Positions 16,279 to 24,959 of a stretch of DNA of 42,989 bases are shown piece after piece; position 1 is the first letter of the stretch, and the number at the start of each line of letters is the position of its first letter. Origin of the DNA: Flavobacterium quisquiliarum (GTDB taxonomy: Bacteria; Bacteroidota; Bacteroidia; Flavobacteriales; Flavobacteriaceae); assembly GCF_019308285.1 (NCBI RefSeq), contig NZ_WWEM01000040.1, forward strand, positions 1 to 42,989. The letters are read 5' to 3'. Made by a program: the position numbers and the translations under genes. Under the pieces are notes generated by a model. It ran no database searches. It worked only from the letters and a program-made list of their open reading frames with translations, and was not told the origin of the DNA.

Positions 16279-16286
16279 CAAATTTA
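16279..16286 (-). promoter_or_regulatory. -7 element TAAATTTG for the OmpA-domain operon
   Basis: It matches TAnnTTTG 24 bases before the start codon. The -33 element is not evident. Confidence 0.5.
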
Positions 16287-16439
16287 ACTAAAAAAATAAC
16301 ACGTAATATATTAATAATCAGTTATTTTAATGTTTTTAATTTGAAGTAAAATATTCAAATTAACATATTTTTCATTTTTTATCTTTTCTCGGACTTGATT
16401 AAAATGAGTAACTTGCATCAAAATAATTTACGTTTTAAA

Positions 16440-16913
16440 ATGGTCGAAATAGAAAGAAAATTTCTTGTCAAATCTGACGACTTCAAGAATCAAGCTTTTA
16501 CTCAAAATAAAATTGCTCAAGGATATCTGAGTTCTGCTCCAGAACGAACCGTTAGAGTTAGAATCAAAGGAAATAAAGGATTTATTACTATTAAAGGAAT
16601 AAGTCAAGGCGGTGGCATGTCTCGTTTTGAGTGGGAAAACGAAATTCCGTTGGACGAGGCTACAGAACTACTGAAATTGTGCGAGAAAGGTAAAATTGAA
16701 AAAACACGTTATGAAATAAAATCAGGAAATCATGTTTATGAAGTTGATGAATTTTATGGAGAAAACGAAGGTTTAGTCATGGCAGAAATAGAATTGAGTT
16801 CTGAAACAGAATCTTTTGAAAAACCAGACTGGCTTGGAGAAGAAGTGACCAATGACGAAAGATATTACAACGCTTATTTAAGTAAAAATCCTTTTAAAGA
16901 CTGGCAGAAATAA
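16440..16913 (+). CDS. CYTH-domain triphosphate tunnel protein
   Basis: A small soluble enzyme of 157 residues from the family of inorganic triphosphatases and class IV adenylate cyclases. The signature EIERKFLV opens the protein, so the ATG at 16440 (MVEIERKF) is preferred over the in-frame ATG at 16395, which would add 15 residues foreign to the family. The tunnel residues alternate as expected: RVRIKGNKGFITIKG, RFEWENEIP, KTRYEI, YEVDEFYGENEGLVMAEIEL. Most bacterial members hydrolyse tripolyphosphate, and that is the likeliest activity. The reductase gene begins two bases after the stop, so the two are probably translationally linked. Confidence 0.92.
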   Translation: MVEIERKFLVKSDDFKNQAFTQNKIAQGYLSSAPERTVRVRIKGNKGFITIKGISQGGGMSRFEWENEIPLDEATELLKLCEKGKIEKTRYEIKSGNHVYEVDEFYGENEGLVMAEIELSSETESFEKPDWLGEEVTNDERYYNAYLSKNPFKDWQK

Positions 16914-16914
16914 A

Positions 16915-17886
16915 ATGACAGAAGCAATATACGACCTAATAATAATAGGCGGAGGACCAATTGGACTTGCCTGCGCCATTGAAGCCGAAAAAAAAAATCT
17001 GAAATATTTAATCATAGAAAAAGGTGCAATCGTAAATAGTATTTTTAACTATCCGCTTTATATGACCTTTTTCTCAACAGCAGAAAGATTAGAGATTGGA
17101 GACATTCCATTTAATTGTCTAGCACCAAAACCTGGACGTCAGGAAGCTTTAGAATACTATAGAAATATTCATCGTTATTTTAAATTCAATATTAATCTTT
17201 TCGAAAAAGTTATCGATGTACAAAAAGACAGCAATGGGAGTTTCCATGTAAAAACAGACAAACAAGAATATCTATCTAAAAATGTAATCATTGCGACCGG
17301 TTTTTATGATATTCCAATAGAAATGAATGTTTTAGGAGAAAATTTACCCAAAGTCCGTCATTATTATAAGGAAGCACATGAATATGCTTTTAGAAAAGTT
17401 TTGGTCGTTGGAGCCAATAATTCTTCTGTAGATGCAGCTTTAGAATGCTGGAGAAAAGGAGCAGAAGTTACGATGGTGATTCGTAAAAACGAAATCAACA
17501 GCCGTGTAAAATATTGGGTAAAACCGGACATAGAAAACCGTATCGAAGAAGGAAGCATTAAAGCTTATTTTCAATCGAATATTACTGAAATCCGCGAAAA
17601 TGAGGTAGAAATTGAAACGCCAAACGGCAAAATTACAATTGAGAATGATTTCGTTTTAGCCTTAACTGGTTATAAACCAGATTTAAATTTTCTGGAAAAA
17701 ATGGGAATCCAGCTTTCTGATGATGAATTGAAAATCCCGGTTTACAATTCAGAAACTATGGAAACCAATGTAGAAGGTTTATTTTTGGCTGGTGTAGTTT
17801 GCGGCGGTATGCAGACACACAAATGGTTTATAGAAAATTCAAGAATCCACGCTAGTATGATTGTGGATTATATTACTTCTAAATAA
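16915..17886 (+). CDS. ypdA: YpdA-like NADPH-dependent flavin reductase (bacillithiol disulfide reductase family)
   Basis: A pyridine-nucleotide-disulfide-like oxidoreductase of 323 residues that lacks the CxxC of thioredoxin reductase. The FAD motif is IIIGGGPIGLACA (10-22). The NADPH domain starts with VLVVGANNSSVDAAL near 163-177. The sequence YPLYMTFFSTAERLEIGDIPF is typical of the YpdA family. In Firmicutes YpdA recycles bacillithiol disulfide, and bacillithiol genes occur in Bacteroidota, so this is the likely role. It is tightly linked to the CYTH gene. The C-terminal GLFLAGVVCGGMQTHKWFIENSR is conserved. Activity on bacillithiol is inferred, not shown. Confidence 0.88.
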   Translation: MTEAIYDLIIIGGGPIGLACAIEAEKKNLKYLIIEKGAIVNSIFNYPLYMTFFSTAERLEIGDIPFNCLAPKPGRQEALEYYRNIHRYFKFNINLFEKVIDVQKDSNGSFHVKTDKQEYLSKNVIIATGFYDIPIEMNVLGENLPKVRHYYKEAHEYAFRKVLVVGANNSSVDAALECWRKGAEVTMVIRKNEINSRVKYWVKPDIENRIEEGSIKAYFQSNITEIRENEVEIETPNGKITIENDFVLALTGYKPDLNFLEKMGIQLSDDELKIPVYNSETMETNVEGLFLAGVVCGGMQTHKWFIENSRIHASMIVDYITSK

Positions 17887-17960
17887 TTTTTCCGCCACGA
17901 ATTCACAAATTTTCACTAGTAGATTGTCAAAAAATAATTCGTGAATTCGTGGCGGAAAAA
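17887..17960. terminator. Long inverted repeat between convergent ypdA and selO
   Basis: A 20-bp perfect stem (17887-17906 with 17941-17960, core CCGCCACGAATTCAC) flanks a 34-base loop. It begins one base after the ypdA stop and ends two bases before the selO stop. A-runs and T-runs at the two ends make it a likely bidirectional terminator. The core resembles an interspersed repeat. Confidence 0.75.
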
Positions 17961-17961
17961 A

Positions 17962-19530
17962 TTAAGAACTGCAAGAAAGCATGGAACAGCCAACTTTTGT
18001 TCTAGCCCAATCTGGACGTTTCGCGAACCATTTTTCAGATTCCGGCTGTTCGTCATAAGGTTTCTTTAAAAGCTGGAATAGTTCATCTACTAAAGAATAA
18101 TCTCCTTTATCAGCCGCATCTATCGCCAATTGCGCCATATAATTTCGAAGCACATATTTTGGATTTATTTGATTCATTTTTGACGCACGCTCTTCATCAG
18201 AAAGTGTTTCATTCTTCAATCTCTTTAGATAAACTGAAAGCCATTTCTGCCACGCATCCAGAATTGTGTCTTTTATTTCTTGAGGCAAATAAAAGGCATA
18301 TTCAATCTTTTCGAATGCTTGTTCTACAGAATCCCCTTTTTTAATCTGACTAAGATTTCTAAAAAATATGGTCATATCGGTTTCTGATAATTGTAAAATT
18401 TCTTCTAAACCTTTTATAATTTTATCATCAGTAATACTTGAAGTAAATATCCCTAATTTACTTAAAAACATATTTTTATAATCTTCTTCAAAATCAACTA
18501 TAAACGAATCTAGAATCTTTTCCAAAGGCGCGGCTTCATTCACAAGAGGATAGAGTGCATTTGCCAATTGAAACAAATTCCATTGCGCCACCTGAGGTTG
18601 ATTTCCGAAACGATATCTTCTATTTTGGCTGTCTGTTGTATTCGGCGTCCAATCTGGATCATAATTTTCTAACCAGCCATACGGACCATAATCAATTGTG
18701 ATTCCATGAATGGACATGTTATCGGTATTCATAACACCGTGTACGAAACCAACCCTTTGCCAGTGCAAGATCATTTCGCGAGTAGTATCCGCAACTTTTT
18801 GAAAGAATTGAATATATTGTTCTTTTGGTTCCCCGTTAATTTCTGGAAAGTAATGTTTGATGGTATATTCCACAAACTGCTTAAGATTCTTAAGTTCATT
18901 TCGGGCCGTTAACATTTCATAATTTCCAAAACGAATAAATGATGGAGCTACACGGCAAACAACTGCACCTTTTTCATAAGCTGGATTTCCGTTATATAAA
19001 ATATCACGCAACACTTGGTCTCCAGAAAGAATCAAAGAAAGCGATCTAGTAGTAGGAACTCTCAAATAATGCATAGCTTCAGCGCAAAGATATTCTCTAA
19101 TCGAAGAACGTAAAACTGCCAAACCATCAGCAGTTCTAGAATAAGGTGTTTTTCCAGCTCCTTTTAATTGCAATGTATAAAATTGATTGTTGTTTTCAAC
19201 TTCAGTTAAATTAATAGCACGACCATCTCCAAGTTGCCCAGCCCAATTACCAAACTGATGTCCTGCATAACACATTGCATAAGGTTTTGTGTTATCTAAA
19301 ATATCTTTACCCGAAAATACATTTACGAATTCTTCTGATTGAATTTCTTCTTTTGAAATCCCGACTAATTCAGCTACTTCTTCAGAAACATGAATTAATT
19401 CCGGATTTAAAGGTTTTGTTGGATTTACATACGAAAACAAAGTGTTTTTGACCTGACGAATTTCATTTGTTAATTCTGGATCCGCAGGTAATTCAGTTGT
19501 AAATCGGTTGTTTATTTTTAAATTTTTCAT
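17962..19530 (-). CDS. selO: Protein adenylyltransferase SelO (YdiU/UPF0061)
   Basis: A pseudokinase-fold enzyme that transfers AMP from ATP to Ser, Thr or Tyr of target proteins and is linked to redox control. Family signatures: YAGHQFGNWAGQLGDGRAINL near the N-terminus, GAGKTPYSRTADGLAVLRSS, and HGVMNTDNMSIHGITIDYGP with the metal-binding Asn and Asp. The C-terminal end CSMLSCSS retains the cysteines conserved in SelO, where a disulfide regulates activity in E. coli. The length of 522 is normal. It lies downstream of msrA on the same strand, separated by a large inverted repeat. Confidence 0.95.
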   Translation of the reverse strand: MKNLKINNRFTTELPADPELTNEIRQVKNTLFSYVNPTKPLNPELIHVSEEVAELVGISKEEIQSEEFVNVFSGKDILDNTKPYAMCYAGHQFGNWAGQLGDGRAINLTEVENNNQFYTLQLKGAGKTPYSRTADGLAVLRSSIREYLCAEAMHYLRVPTTRSLSLILSGDQVLRDILYNGNPAYEKGAVVCRVAPSFIRFGNYEMLTARNELKNLKQFVEYTIKHYFPEINGEPKEQYIQFFQKVADTTREMILHWQRVGFVHGVMNTDNMSIHGITIDYGPYGWLENYDPDWTPNTTDSQNRRYRFGNQPQVAQWNLFQLANALYPLVNEAAPLEKILDSFIVDFEEDYKNMFLSKLGIFTSSITDDKIIKGLEEILQLSETDMTIFFRNLSQIKKGDSVEQAFEKIEYAFYLPQEIKDTILDAWQKWLSVYLKRLKNETLSDEERASKMNQINPKYVLRNYMAQLAIDAADKGDYSLVDELFQLLKKPYDEQPESEKWFAKRPDWARTKVGCSMLSCSS

Positions 19531-19546
19531 TTTACTTTTTTATTTT

Positions 19547-19599
19547 GCCACAGATTAAATGGATTAAAAGAATCCTTTTTAATCCATTTAATCTGTGGC
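19547..19599. repeat. 23-bp perfect inverted repeat between msrA and selO
   Basis: 19547-19569 and 19577-19599 are exact reverse complements with a seven-base loop; the outer end is GCCACAGATTAAATGG. The tip ATCTGTGGC is shared with the sequence at the start of the TPR gene near 12276-12284. It could act as a terminator or transcript stabiliser between msrA and selO. Confidence 0.8.
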
Positions 19600-19611
19600 T
19601 AACTTAAAAAA

Positions 19612-20145
19612 TTAGTCCACTAACATATCAGCGTACATTTTTTTTAGTTTTTGAATTTTCGGATCAATTACTACTTGGCAATATCCAGCTTCTTGATTTT
19701 CATTATAATAATTTTGATGATAATCTTCTGCTTCATAAAACACTTCAAAGGGTTTCAATTGCGTTACAATTGGGTCTGCGTATGCAGGTTGTACTTCTTC
19801 AAAAACTTTTTCTGCAATTTCTTTTTGTTCTTCATTATGATATAAGATGATAGAACGATATTGCGTTCCGCTATCTCCTCCCTGACGATTTAAAGTTGTA
19901 GGGTCATGACTTGTCATAAAAATAAAAATTAAGTCATGATATGAAATTATGTCAGGATTAAAAGTAACTTGGATAACCTCTGCATGTCCAGTTCTGCCAG
20001 TGCAAACTTCTCGATAAGCAGGATTCTTTATAAATCCATCTGAATAACCTGATTTTATTGATTCTATTCCTTTTAAACGCTGAATAACAGCTTCAATACA
20101 CCAAAAACAACCGCCACCAAAGGTAGCTACTGATAAATTTCCCAT
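19612..20145 (-). CDS. msrA: Peptide-methionine (S)-S-oxide reductase MsrA
   Basis: It repairs oxidised methionine in proteins. The catalytic motif is GGCFWC, with the nucleophile at Cys13 and Cys16 beside it. Conserved segments YREVCTGRTGHAEVIQV, FMTSHDPTTLNRQGGDSGTQYRS and EAEDYHQNYY follow in order. A further Cys near 157 (GYCQVVI) may be the resolving residue. There is no signal peptide, so it acts in the cytoplasm. The length of 177 is normal. No MsrB domain is fused. It lies upstream of selO, another redox-linked gene, possibly on one message. Confidence 0.97.
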   Translation of the reverse strand: MGNLSVATFGGGCFWCIEAVIQRLKGIESIKSGYSDGFIKNPAYREVCTGRTGHAEVIQVTFNPDIISYHDLIFIFMTSHDPTTLNRQGGDSGTQYRSIILYHNEEQKEIAEKVFEEVQPAYADPIVTQLKPFEVFYEAEDYHQNYYNENQEAGYCQVVIDPKIQKLKKMYADMLVD

Positions 20146-20296
20146 AAATAATACTTTCTGTTTGTTTATTGCCTATTAATTCGATAGGATATTATGATAA
20201 TTTGTTAAAAAATAGTTCTTTTAACTAAAGATACCCGATAGGAATGTAATGTTTGAAGTTTGTTATTGATAAATTCGCAATTTTATAAAAAAACGA

Positions 20297-20304
20297 TATA
20301 TTTG
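20297..20304 (+). promoter_or_regulatory. -7 element TATATTTG for the class-V aminotransferase-fold gene
   Basis: It matches TAnnTTTG exactly, 23 bases before the ATG at 20328. The upstream element is not clear at normal spacing. Confidence 0.6.
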
Positions 20305-20327
20305 CAGTCAAACACAAGGCACAACTA

Positions 20328-21815
20328 ATGAATAGCAAAAATAGTACCATCACACTTGAAACTTATTTTCAGGAATTTAGACAGAATATTGTCGGTATAA
20401 ATCAGGAATTTACATCACCTTATGGCAGAAAATCAATTGTTTATACTGATTGGACTGCCAGTGGAAGATTGTATCGTCCAATTGAAGAAAAATTATTGAA
20501 CGAATTTGGCCCTTTTGTAGCCAATACACATACTGAGACTACTATTTCTGGTACTGCTATGACAAAAGCTTATCATCATGCCAGACATATTATTAAACGT
20601 CATGCCAATGCAAATAGTGACGATGTTTTAATTACTGACGGAACGGGTATGACTGGAGTTATCAATAAATTTCAGCGCATCTTAGGTTTAAAAATTCCAG
20701 AAAACTTAAAAAGTTTTACGAATGTTCCTGCGGAAAAGAAACCAATCGTTTTTATTTCGCATATGGAACATCATTCTAATCAAACTTCATGGCTGGAAAC
20801 TATTGCTGATGTTGAAATTATCCCGTCTTGCGAAAAAGGACTTTTCAATTTAGAAAATCTTGAAGCTTTATTAGAAAAATACAGTGATAGAACGATTAAA
20901 ATTGCTTCGATTACAGCTTGTTCTAATGTTACAGGATTAAGAACTCCTTTTCATGAAGCTGCAAAATTAATGCACGAATACAATGGTGTTTGTTTTGTAG
21001 ATTTTGCTTGTTCTGGTCCTTATGTAGAAGTAGATATGCATCCTGCTGATCCTGAAGCATATTTGGACGCGGTTTTCATGTCTCCACATAAATTTTTAGG
21101 TGGCCCTGGAACTTCTGGTGTATTAATTTTCAACAAAAAATTATACAATAATATGATTCCGGATTGTCCTGGAGGTGGAACTGTAAGCTGGACAAATCCT
21201 TGGGGAGAACATAAATACATTGATAACATTGAAGATCGTGAAGATGGTGGAACTCCTGGTTTTCTGCAGGTTATTAAAACAGCTTTGGCTATTGAGCTTA
21301 AAGAGGAGATGGGAATTGAAAACATTATGCAGCGAGAACATGAAATCGTTGATTATGTTTTCAGCGAATTAGAAGCTGTTTCAAATATTAAAATTTTAGC
21401 TGGGCAGCATAAAGAGCGTCTTGGTGTAATTTCGTTTTTTATTGATGATCTACATTTCAATTTAGGTGTAAAAATCTTAAATGATCGTTTTGGAATCCAA
21501 ACTAGAGGAGGATGCAGCTGTGCTGGAACTTATGGACATTACTTATTACACGTTGATCAGGAGACTTCTAATAAATTGGTTAACGAAATTACAATTGGTG
21601 ATTTAATCAAAAAACCGGGGTGGATTAGAATGTCAATTCACCCGACAACTACTGATAAAGAGATTGCTTTTGTTTGTCAAAGTATTAAAGAATTAGCAGC
21701 AAATCATAAAGAATGGGCTTTGGATTATTCTTATGACAAAAGCAGAAATGAATTTATTCATAAAGACGCTACCTCATTTGAAGATGAATTAGTAGAGAGC
21801 TGGTTTAAATCTTAG
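20328..21815 (+). CDS. PLP-dependent class-V aminotransferase-fold enzyme, cysteine-desulfurase-like
   Basis: A cytoplasmic PLP enzyme of 495 residues. The cofactor lysine is Lys255 in FMSPHKFLGGPGTSG. Upstream, DGTGMTGVINKFQ and SHMEHHSNQTSW give phosphate and ring contacts, and VDFACSGPY carries the Asp that pairs with the pyridine nitrogen. GGCSCAGTYGHYLL resembles the Cys loop of SufS/CsdA enzymes, but the protein is about 90 residues longer than those. No sulfur-assembly genes are nearby. It may be a desulfurase, a selenocysteine-lyase-like enzyme or another class-V enzyme; the exact reaction is open. Confidence 0.85.
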   Translation: MNSKNSTITLETYFQEFRQNIVGINQEFTSPYGRKSIVYTDWTASGRLYRPIEEKLLNEFGPFVANTHTETTISGTAMTKAYHHARHIIKRHANANSDDVLITDGTGMTGVINKFQRILGLKIPENLKSFTNVPAEKKPIVFISHMEHHSNQTSWLETIADVEIIPSCEKGLFNLENLEALLEKYSDRTIKIASITACSNVTGLRTPFHEAAKLMHEYNGVCFVDFACSGPYVEVDMHPADPEAYLDAVFMSPHKFLGGPGTSGVLIFNKKLYNNMIPDCPGGGTVSWTNPWGEHKYIDNIEDREDGGTPGFLQVIKTALAIELKEEMGIENIMQREHEIVDYVFSELEAVSNIKILAGQHKERLGVISFFIDDLHFNLGVKILNDRFGIQTRGGCSCAGTYGHYLLHVDQETSNKLVNEITIGDLIKKPGWIRMSIHPTTTDKEIAFVCQSIKELAANHKEWALDYSYDKSRNEFIHKDATSFEDELVESWFKS

Positions 21816-21874
21816 TTTTTGTTTAACCGATCAGCAGCAAAGATTTACCTAAAGAACGCTGTTATATAAAATGC

Positions 21875-21904
21875 AAACCCGATAGTCTGAACGCTATCGG
21901 GTTT
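21875..21904 (+). terminator. Terminator after the class-V aminotransferase-fold gene
   Basis: AAACCCGATAG (21875-21885) pairs exactly with CTATCGGGTTT (21894-21904), followed by ATTGTTTTTTTT. Confidence 0.85.
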
Positions 21905-21937
21905 ATTGTTTTTTTTAGAAATGAATGTTTATAGTTT

Positions 21938-22005
21938 AGCCCCGATAGAAACGGTATCCTTTTATGGTGGGGTTCACCATAAAAGATAAAGTGGATAGCG
22001 GGACT
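21938..22005. repeat. Interspersed repeat with AGCCCCGAT / AGCGGGACT ends and a hairpin core
   Basis: The outer ends AGCCCCG and CGGGACT are nearly complementary. An inner 11-bp perfect stem (CTTTTATGGTG at 21959-21969 with 21975-21985) sits between. From memory, similar elements with the same ends and a variable middle are common in Flavobacterium intergenic regions; this was not checked by search. Confidence 0.65.
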
Positions 22006-22044
22006 GGAAGTTATTAGAAAACAAGTGTTTCTGCTCCTTAAAAA

Positions 22045-23787
22045 TTACATAATTAATCTTACTCCGCCAAGGTCAGAAACGCGATAGGAAAACTTATTTC
22101 CAGGAGAACCTATAAACATAAAATTCTTAGGGATTTTCCATTTCTGCGAAAGTTCATCAATTATTTCCGGACCGAAAATACCTTGAATCTCTAAATATTC
22201 TATATCAAGTCCGTCATAGGCGCGATCTAGAACTTCAAGATCTTTTTTAAGCGCTTCGTTATTTGTTGAGTCGTTTTTTACATGCACGATTTTTAGTTTT
22301 TTGGTGGTTTCATTGTCTTCAACATATTGCAAAACCTTGTTTAGAATTGTAATATCGTCGCCTTTAGTGAAAAAGACAAATTCCTGCGAATTGATTTGTG
22401 TGCTTAAATTTTGAAGATATCGATTACTGAGGATAACCATTTTTCTTAATGGCTGATAGAAGTATTCTAAAGCTTCGATTAATAACCGAATTAATATAAC
22501 ACGATTCAGCATGATTCCTATAAAAATCAAAGCAGGAATCATATATTGGAGAAAAGTATAGAACGAATTAATGTTGAGTTCCATGTTACCAATAAAAGCA
22601 GCGATAACAAAACTTACAGCAGCAACAACTGCAATACCACGAGCGCGTTCTGGTCTTGGAAGTTTTTTTCGTTTATATTTCAAGAGTAAATTTCCGATTC
22701 CGAATAAAGCCATAACGGCTAAAAATGAGAAGGTATAAACTCCCGCTAAAGATTCTAAATGCCCGCTTGTAGCAAAAAGCACAGAAATACAAAGAATTAA
22801 AAAACTAATGACAATTCTATAATGTGCACCTCTTTTATTTGTTTTTAAGAAATAATTTGGGAGAATTCTATCTAATGTCATTCGGTTTAAAAGCCCTGAA
22901 ACCCCAACAAATGAAGTTAGAACTGCACCACAAAGTACCATAACAGCATCAATAGAAATCAACCAAGCGAGCCAGGCTCCGCCAGTAGTTTGTCCTAAAT
23001 GTGCCAGAAGTGATTCTTTATTTTCACCAACTTCTGTTAACGGAATAACACTAATCAATAAAATAGCAATTATAGGGTTAAAGAAACTCACAATTCCCCA
23101 CATGTTTCGAAGTGTTTTAGGAAAAACTCCGTGTTCTTGTTCTTCTACAAAATTAGCTGAACTTTCAAAGCCTGAAATTCCTAACATCGCCGCTGAGAAT
23201 CCTAGAAAAAGAGCTATTTTGATATTTTCATAAGCAATAGGAGTGTGCCAATTTATATGAAAAGTTTCCAAGCCATGAGTTAAAACAAACCAAATGGAAG
23301 CCAAAACCAACAAACTTAATGTTCCAATATGTGTCAGGAAAATTATAACGGCTACAAATGCTGATTCCCCGATTCCTAGAATAGCTAAGCCAGTAAATAA
23401 AACTAAGACAACAACAGTTGCAATTGTGACATTGAGTCCTTCAAAAATTCCGTGCAAATAATGCATTCCTTCTGAGGCTGAAATAACTGCTGTTGCCATA
23501 TAAGACAAGACGGTCAGCGTAGCGGCCAAAGAAGCCAATCGTTTAGTAGAAGTATTTAATAGAACATTGTAGGCACCACCATTTAATGGAATTGCACCTA
23601 CAACTTCTCCATAAATTTTTCTGAAAAGAAATAAAACAACAGCAACAATAAGCAGTGAAATCCATGCATATTGTCCGGCATATAATATTGTTAAAGCAGA
23701 TACATAAAGGCAGGAAGAACTAATATCATTACCACAGATTGCAGTTGCCTGTAATTGATTTAATTTTTTGTGTACGATTTCTTTCAT
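22045..23787 (-). CDS. APC-superfamily permease with cytoplasmic C-terminal domain
   Basis: An inner-membrane amino-acid/polyamine/organocation transporter of 580 residues. About 12 hydrophobic segments span residues 20-440. The N-terminal QLQATAICGNDISSSCLYVSA and the segment GEVVGAIPLNGGAYNVLLN are typical APC signatures. Residues from about 445 are soluble, and 465-580 (FVFFTKGDDITILNKVLQYVE, then KLKIVHVKND) resemble the USP-like domain found in some cation-chloride and APC transporters. The substrate cannot be told. It lies 119 bases downstream of the NTF2-like gene on the same strand and may have its own transcript. Confidence 0.88.
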   Translation of the reverse strand: MKEIVHKKLNQLQATAICGNDISSSCLYVSALTILYAGQYAWISLLIVAVVLFLFRKIYGEVVGAIPLNGGAYNVLLNTSTKRLASLAATLTVLSYMATAVISASEGMHYLHGIFEGLNVTIATVVVLVLFTGLAILGIGESAFVAVIIFLTHIGTLSLLVLASIWFVLTHGLETFHINWHTPIAYENIKIALFLGFSAAMLGISGFESSANFVEEQEHGVFPKTLRNMWGIVSFFNPIIAILLISVIPLTEVGENKESLLAHLGQTTGGAWLAWLISIDAVMVLCGAVLTSFVGVSGLLNRMTLDRILPNYFLKTNKRGAHYRIVISFLILCISVLFATSGHLESLAGVYTFSFLAVMALFGIGNLLLKYKRKKLPRPERARGIAVVAAVSFVIAAFIGNMELNINSFYTFLQYMIPALIFIGIMLNRVILIRLLIEALEYFYQPLRKMVILSNRYLQNLSTQINSQEFVFFTKGDDITILNKVLQYVEDNETTKKLKIVHVKNDSTNNEALKKDLEVLDRAYDGLDIEYLEIQGIFGPEIIDELSQKWKIPKNFMFIGSPGNKFSYRVSDLGGVRLIM

Positions 23788-23906
23788 TAGTATTTGAGAT
23801 TTACACTTTTAGTAAAAAACAATAAGCAACAAATAATTATAATCGGGCAAAAAAGGCAGATATTAATTTAAAAACTTATTGAAAATTAAAGTTTTTAATG
23901 AAGGTA

Positions 23907-24377
23907 TTATGTAGATTCCTGAAACTTTTGGAGTGATAACAAGGCTTGTTTCTGCACTTTTTTCTGAAAAAAACCTGTCCAGCCTAACAAATATCCGGTT
24001 GGACCAAAGGCTTGTTTAGACCATTCCCAAACGTCAAAGTTATCAGTATGTTTAATGATTAATCCGTCCTTAAAAACAAACTCAGCTCTAATTTTATTGA
24101 TTACTTTTCTATTTGTTTTGCTGAAATTATAAGTTGCAACCCAATTGGCAGAACCAGTAGAATCATCGGCTTTTACGTTTGAAAACTCAATTTTTAAGTT
24201 TCCTTTGCTTTTTATAAGGAGCATCTCCCACATTTTTGAAACCTGATCTTCTTTAAGTAAACCGAAAGCTGGATCAACAAAATGAACTTTTGGATGATAA
24301 CATTCGCTCATTGTTTTGGCATCGGCATTTGCAAAAGCAGTATAAAATTTTGTTATTAGGGTTTCGTTTGGATTCAT
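23907..24377 (-). CDS. NTF2-like/SnoaL-fold protein
   Basis: A cytoplasmic protein of 156 residues with the SnoaL-like layout: an N-terminal helix pair (NPNETLITKFYTAFANADAKTMSECYHPKVHFVDPAF), then a sheet that includes NWVATYNFSKTNRKVINKIRAEFVFKDGLI and HTDNFDVWEWSKQAFG. The family includes isomerases, dehydratases and ligand-binding proteins, so no reaction can be named. It is the last gene of a closely packed minus-strand group, 48 bases after the previous gene. It may be a passenger with its own start signal. Confidence 0.85.
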   Translation of the reverse strand: MNPNETLITKFYTAFANADAKTMSECYHPKVHFVDPAFGLLKEDQVSKMWEMLLIKSKGNLKIEFSNVKADDSTGSANWVATYNFSKTNRKVINKIRAEFVFKDGLIIKHTDNFDVWEWSKQAFGPTGYLLGWTGFFQKKVQKQALLSLQKFQEST

Positions 24378-24425
24378 AGGAAATTTTTGATGTTAAATAT
24401 AAGATTTTATTAAATTCAAAAATCA

Positions 24426-24950
24426 TTACAAAACACTAATTTCTTTAGCTGTATCAAATGTTTTTTTACTTTTATCGAATGCCGTCGAGAAATAATTCAT
24501 TTTGTTGTAAGCGGTAAAATATCCTGTCTGATTTCCAAAATCATTTGATCCTCCGGCAATTATAAATCTAACAGCATAGATATCGGTCTTTTTTAGTTTT
24601 AACCATTCTGTCGGAGTAAAATAATAATAAGAAGTTGTTTTTCCATCAACTGATTCTTTTACGTTTTTATCTGTACACGCAATAACATCTGCATTGGTTA
24701 AATCTATATACAAACCACCGGCAATTCTTGCTTTGTCATTAGCAGTATCAATTGTAATTTTTAAAATACCGCCTTTATCTGTTTTTGCTATTTGAATCTT
24801 TGCTTCGCCTGTATAAGCATATTTTTCGCAGATAAAAGTGTATTCCTGAGTTGCAGGAAAAGGAGCCGAACCTTTTACACTAATAGTTTGCTGTGCTTTT
24901 GCAAATGTCGAGATAAACAATATTAGAAGAAGGGATAATTTTAAATTCAT
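24426..24950 (-). CDS. Exported protein of unknown function
   Basis: A signal peptide (MNLKLSLLLILFISTFAKAQ) precedes about 155 residues of mostly beta character. No family is recognised. Segments such as YTFICEKYAYTGEAKIQIAKTD, and the description-like alternation of strands, suggest a small beta-sandwich or lipocalin-like periplasmic domain, but this is only impression. It starts nine bases after the stop of the lipoprotein gene, which supports co-expression and a shared job in the cell envelope. Confidence 0.7.
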   Translation of the reverse strand: MNLKLSLLLILFISTFAKAQQTISVKGSAPFPATQEYTFICEKYAYTGEAKIQIAKTDKGGILKITIDTANDKARIAGGLYIDLTNADVIACTDKNVKESVDGKTTSYYYFTPTEWLKLKKTDIYAVRFIIAGGSNDFGNQTGYFTAYNKMNYFSTAFDKSKKTFDTAKEISVL

Positions 24951-24959
24951 ATTTTTAAT

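Noticed and set aside
16395..16439. Upstream ATG that would add 15 residues to the CYTH protein
   Set aside because: CYTH proteins begin at EIERKFLV, and the added residues are not of the family, so the ATG at 16440 is used.
17364..17558. Minus-strand 64-residue frame inside the YpdA-like gene
   Set aside because: Fully antisense to a gene with clear FAD and NADPH motifs, and no promoter or family signature.
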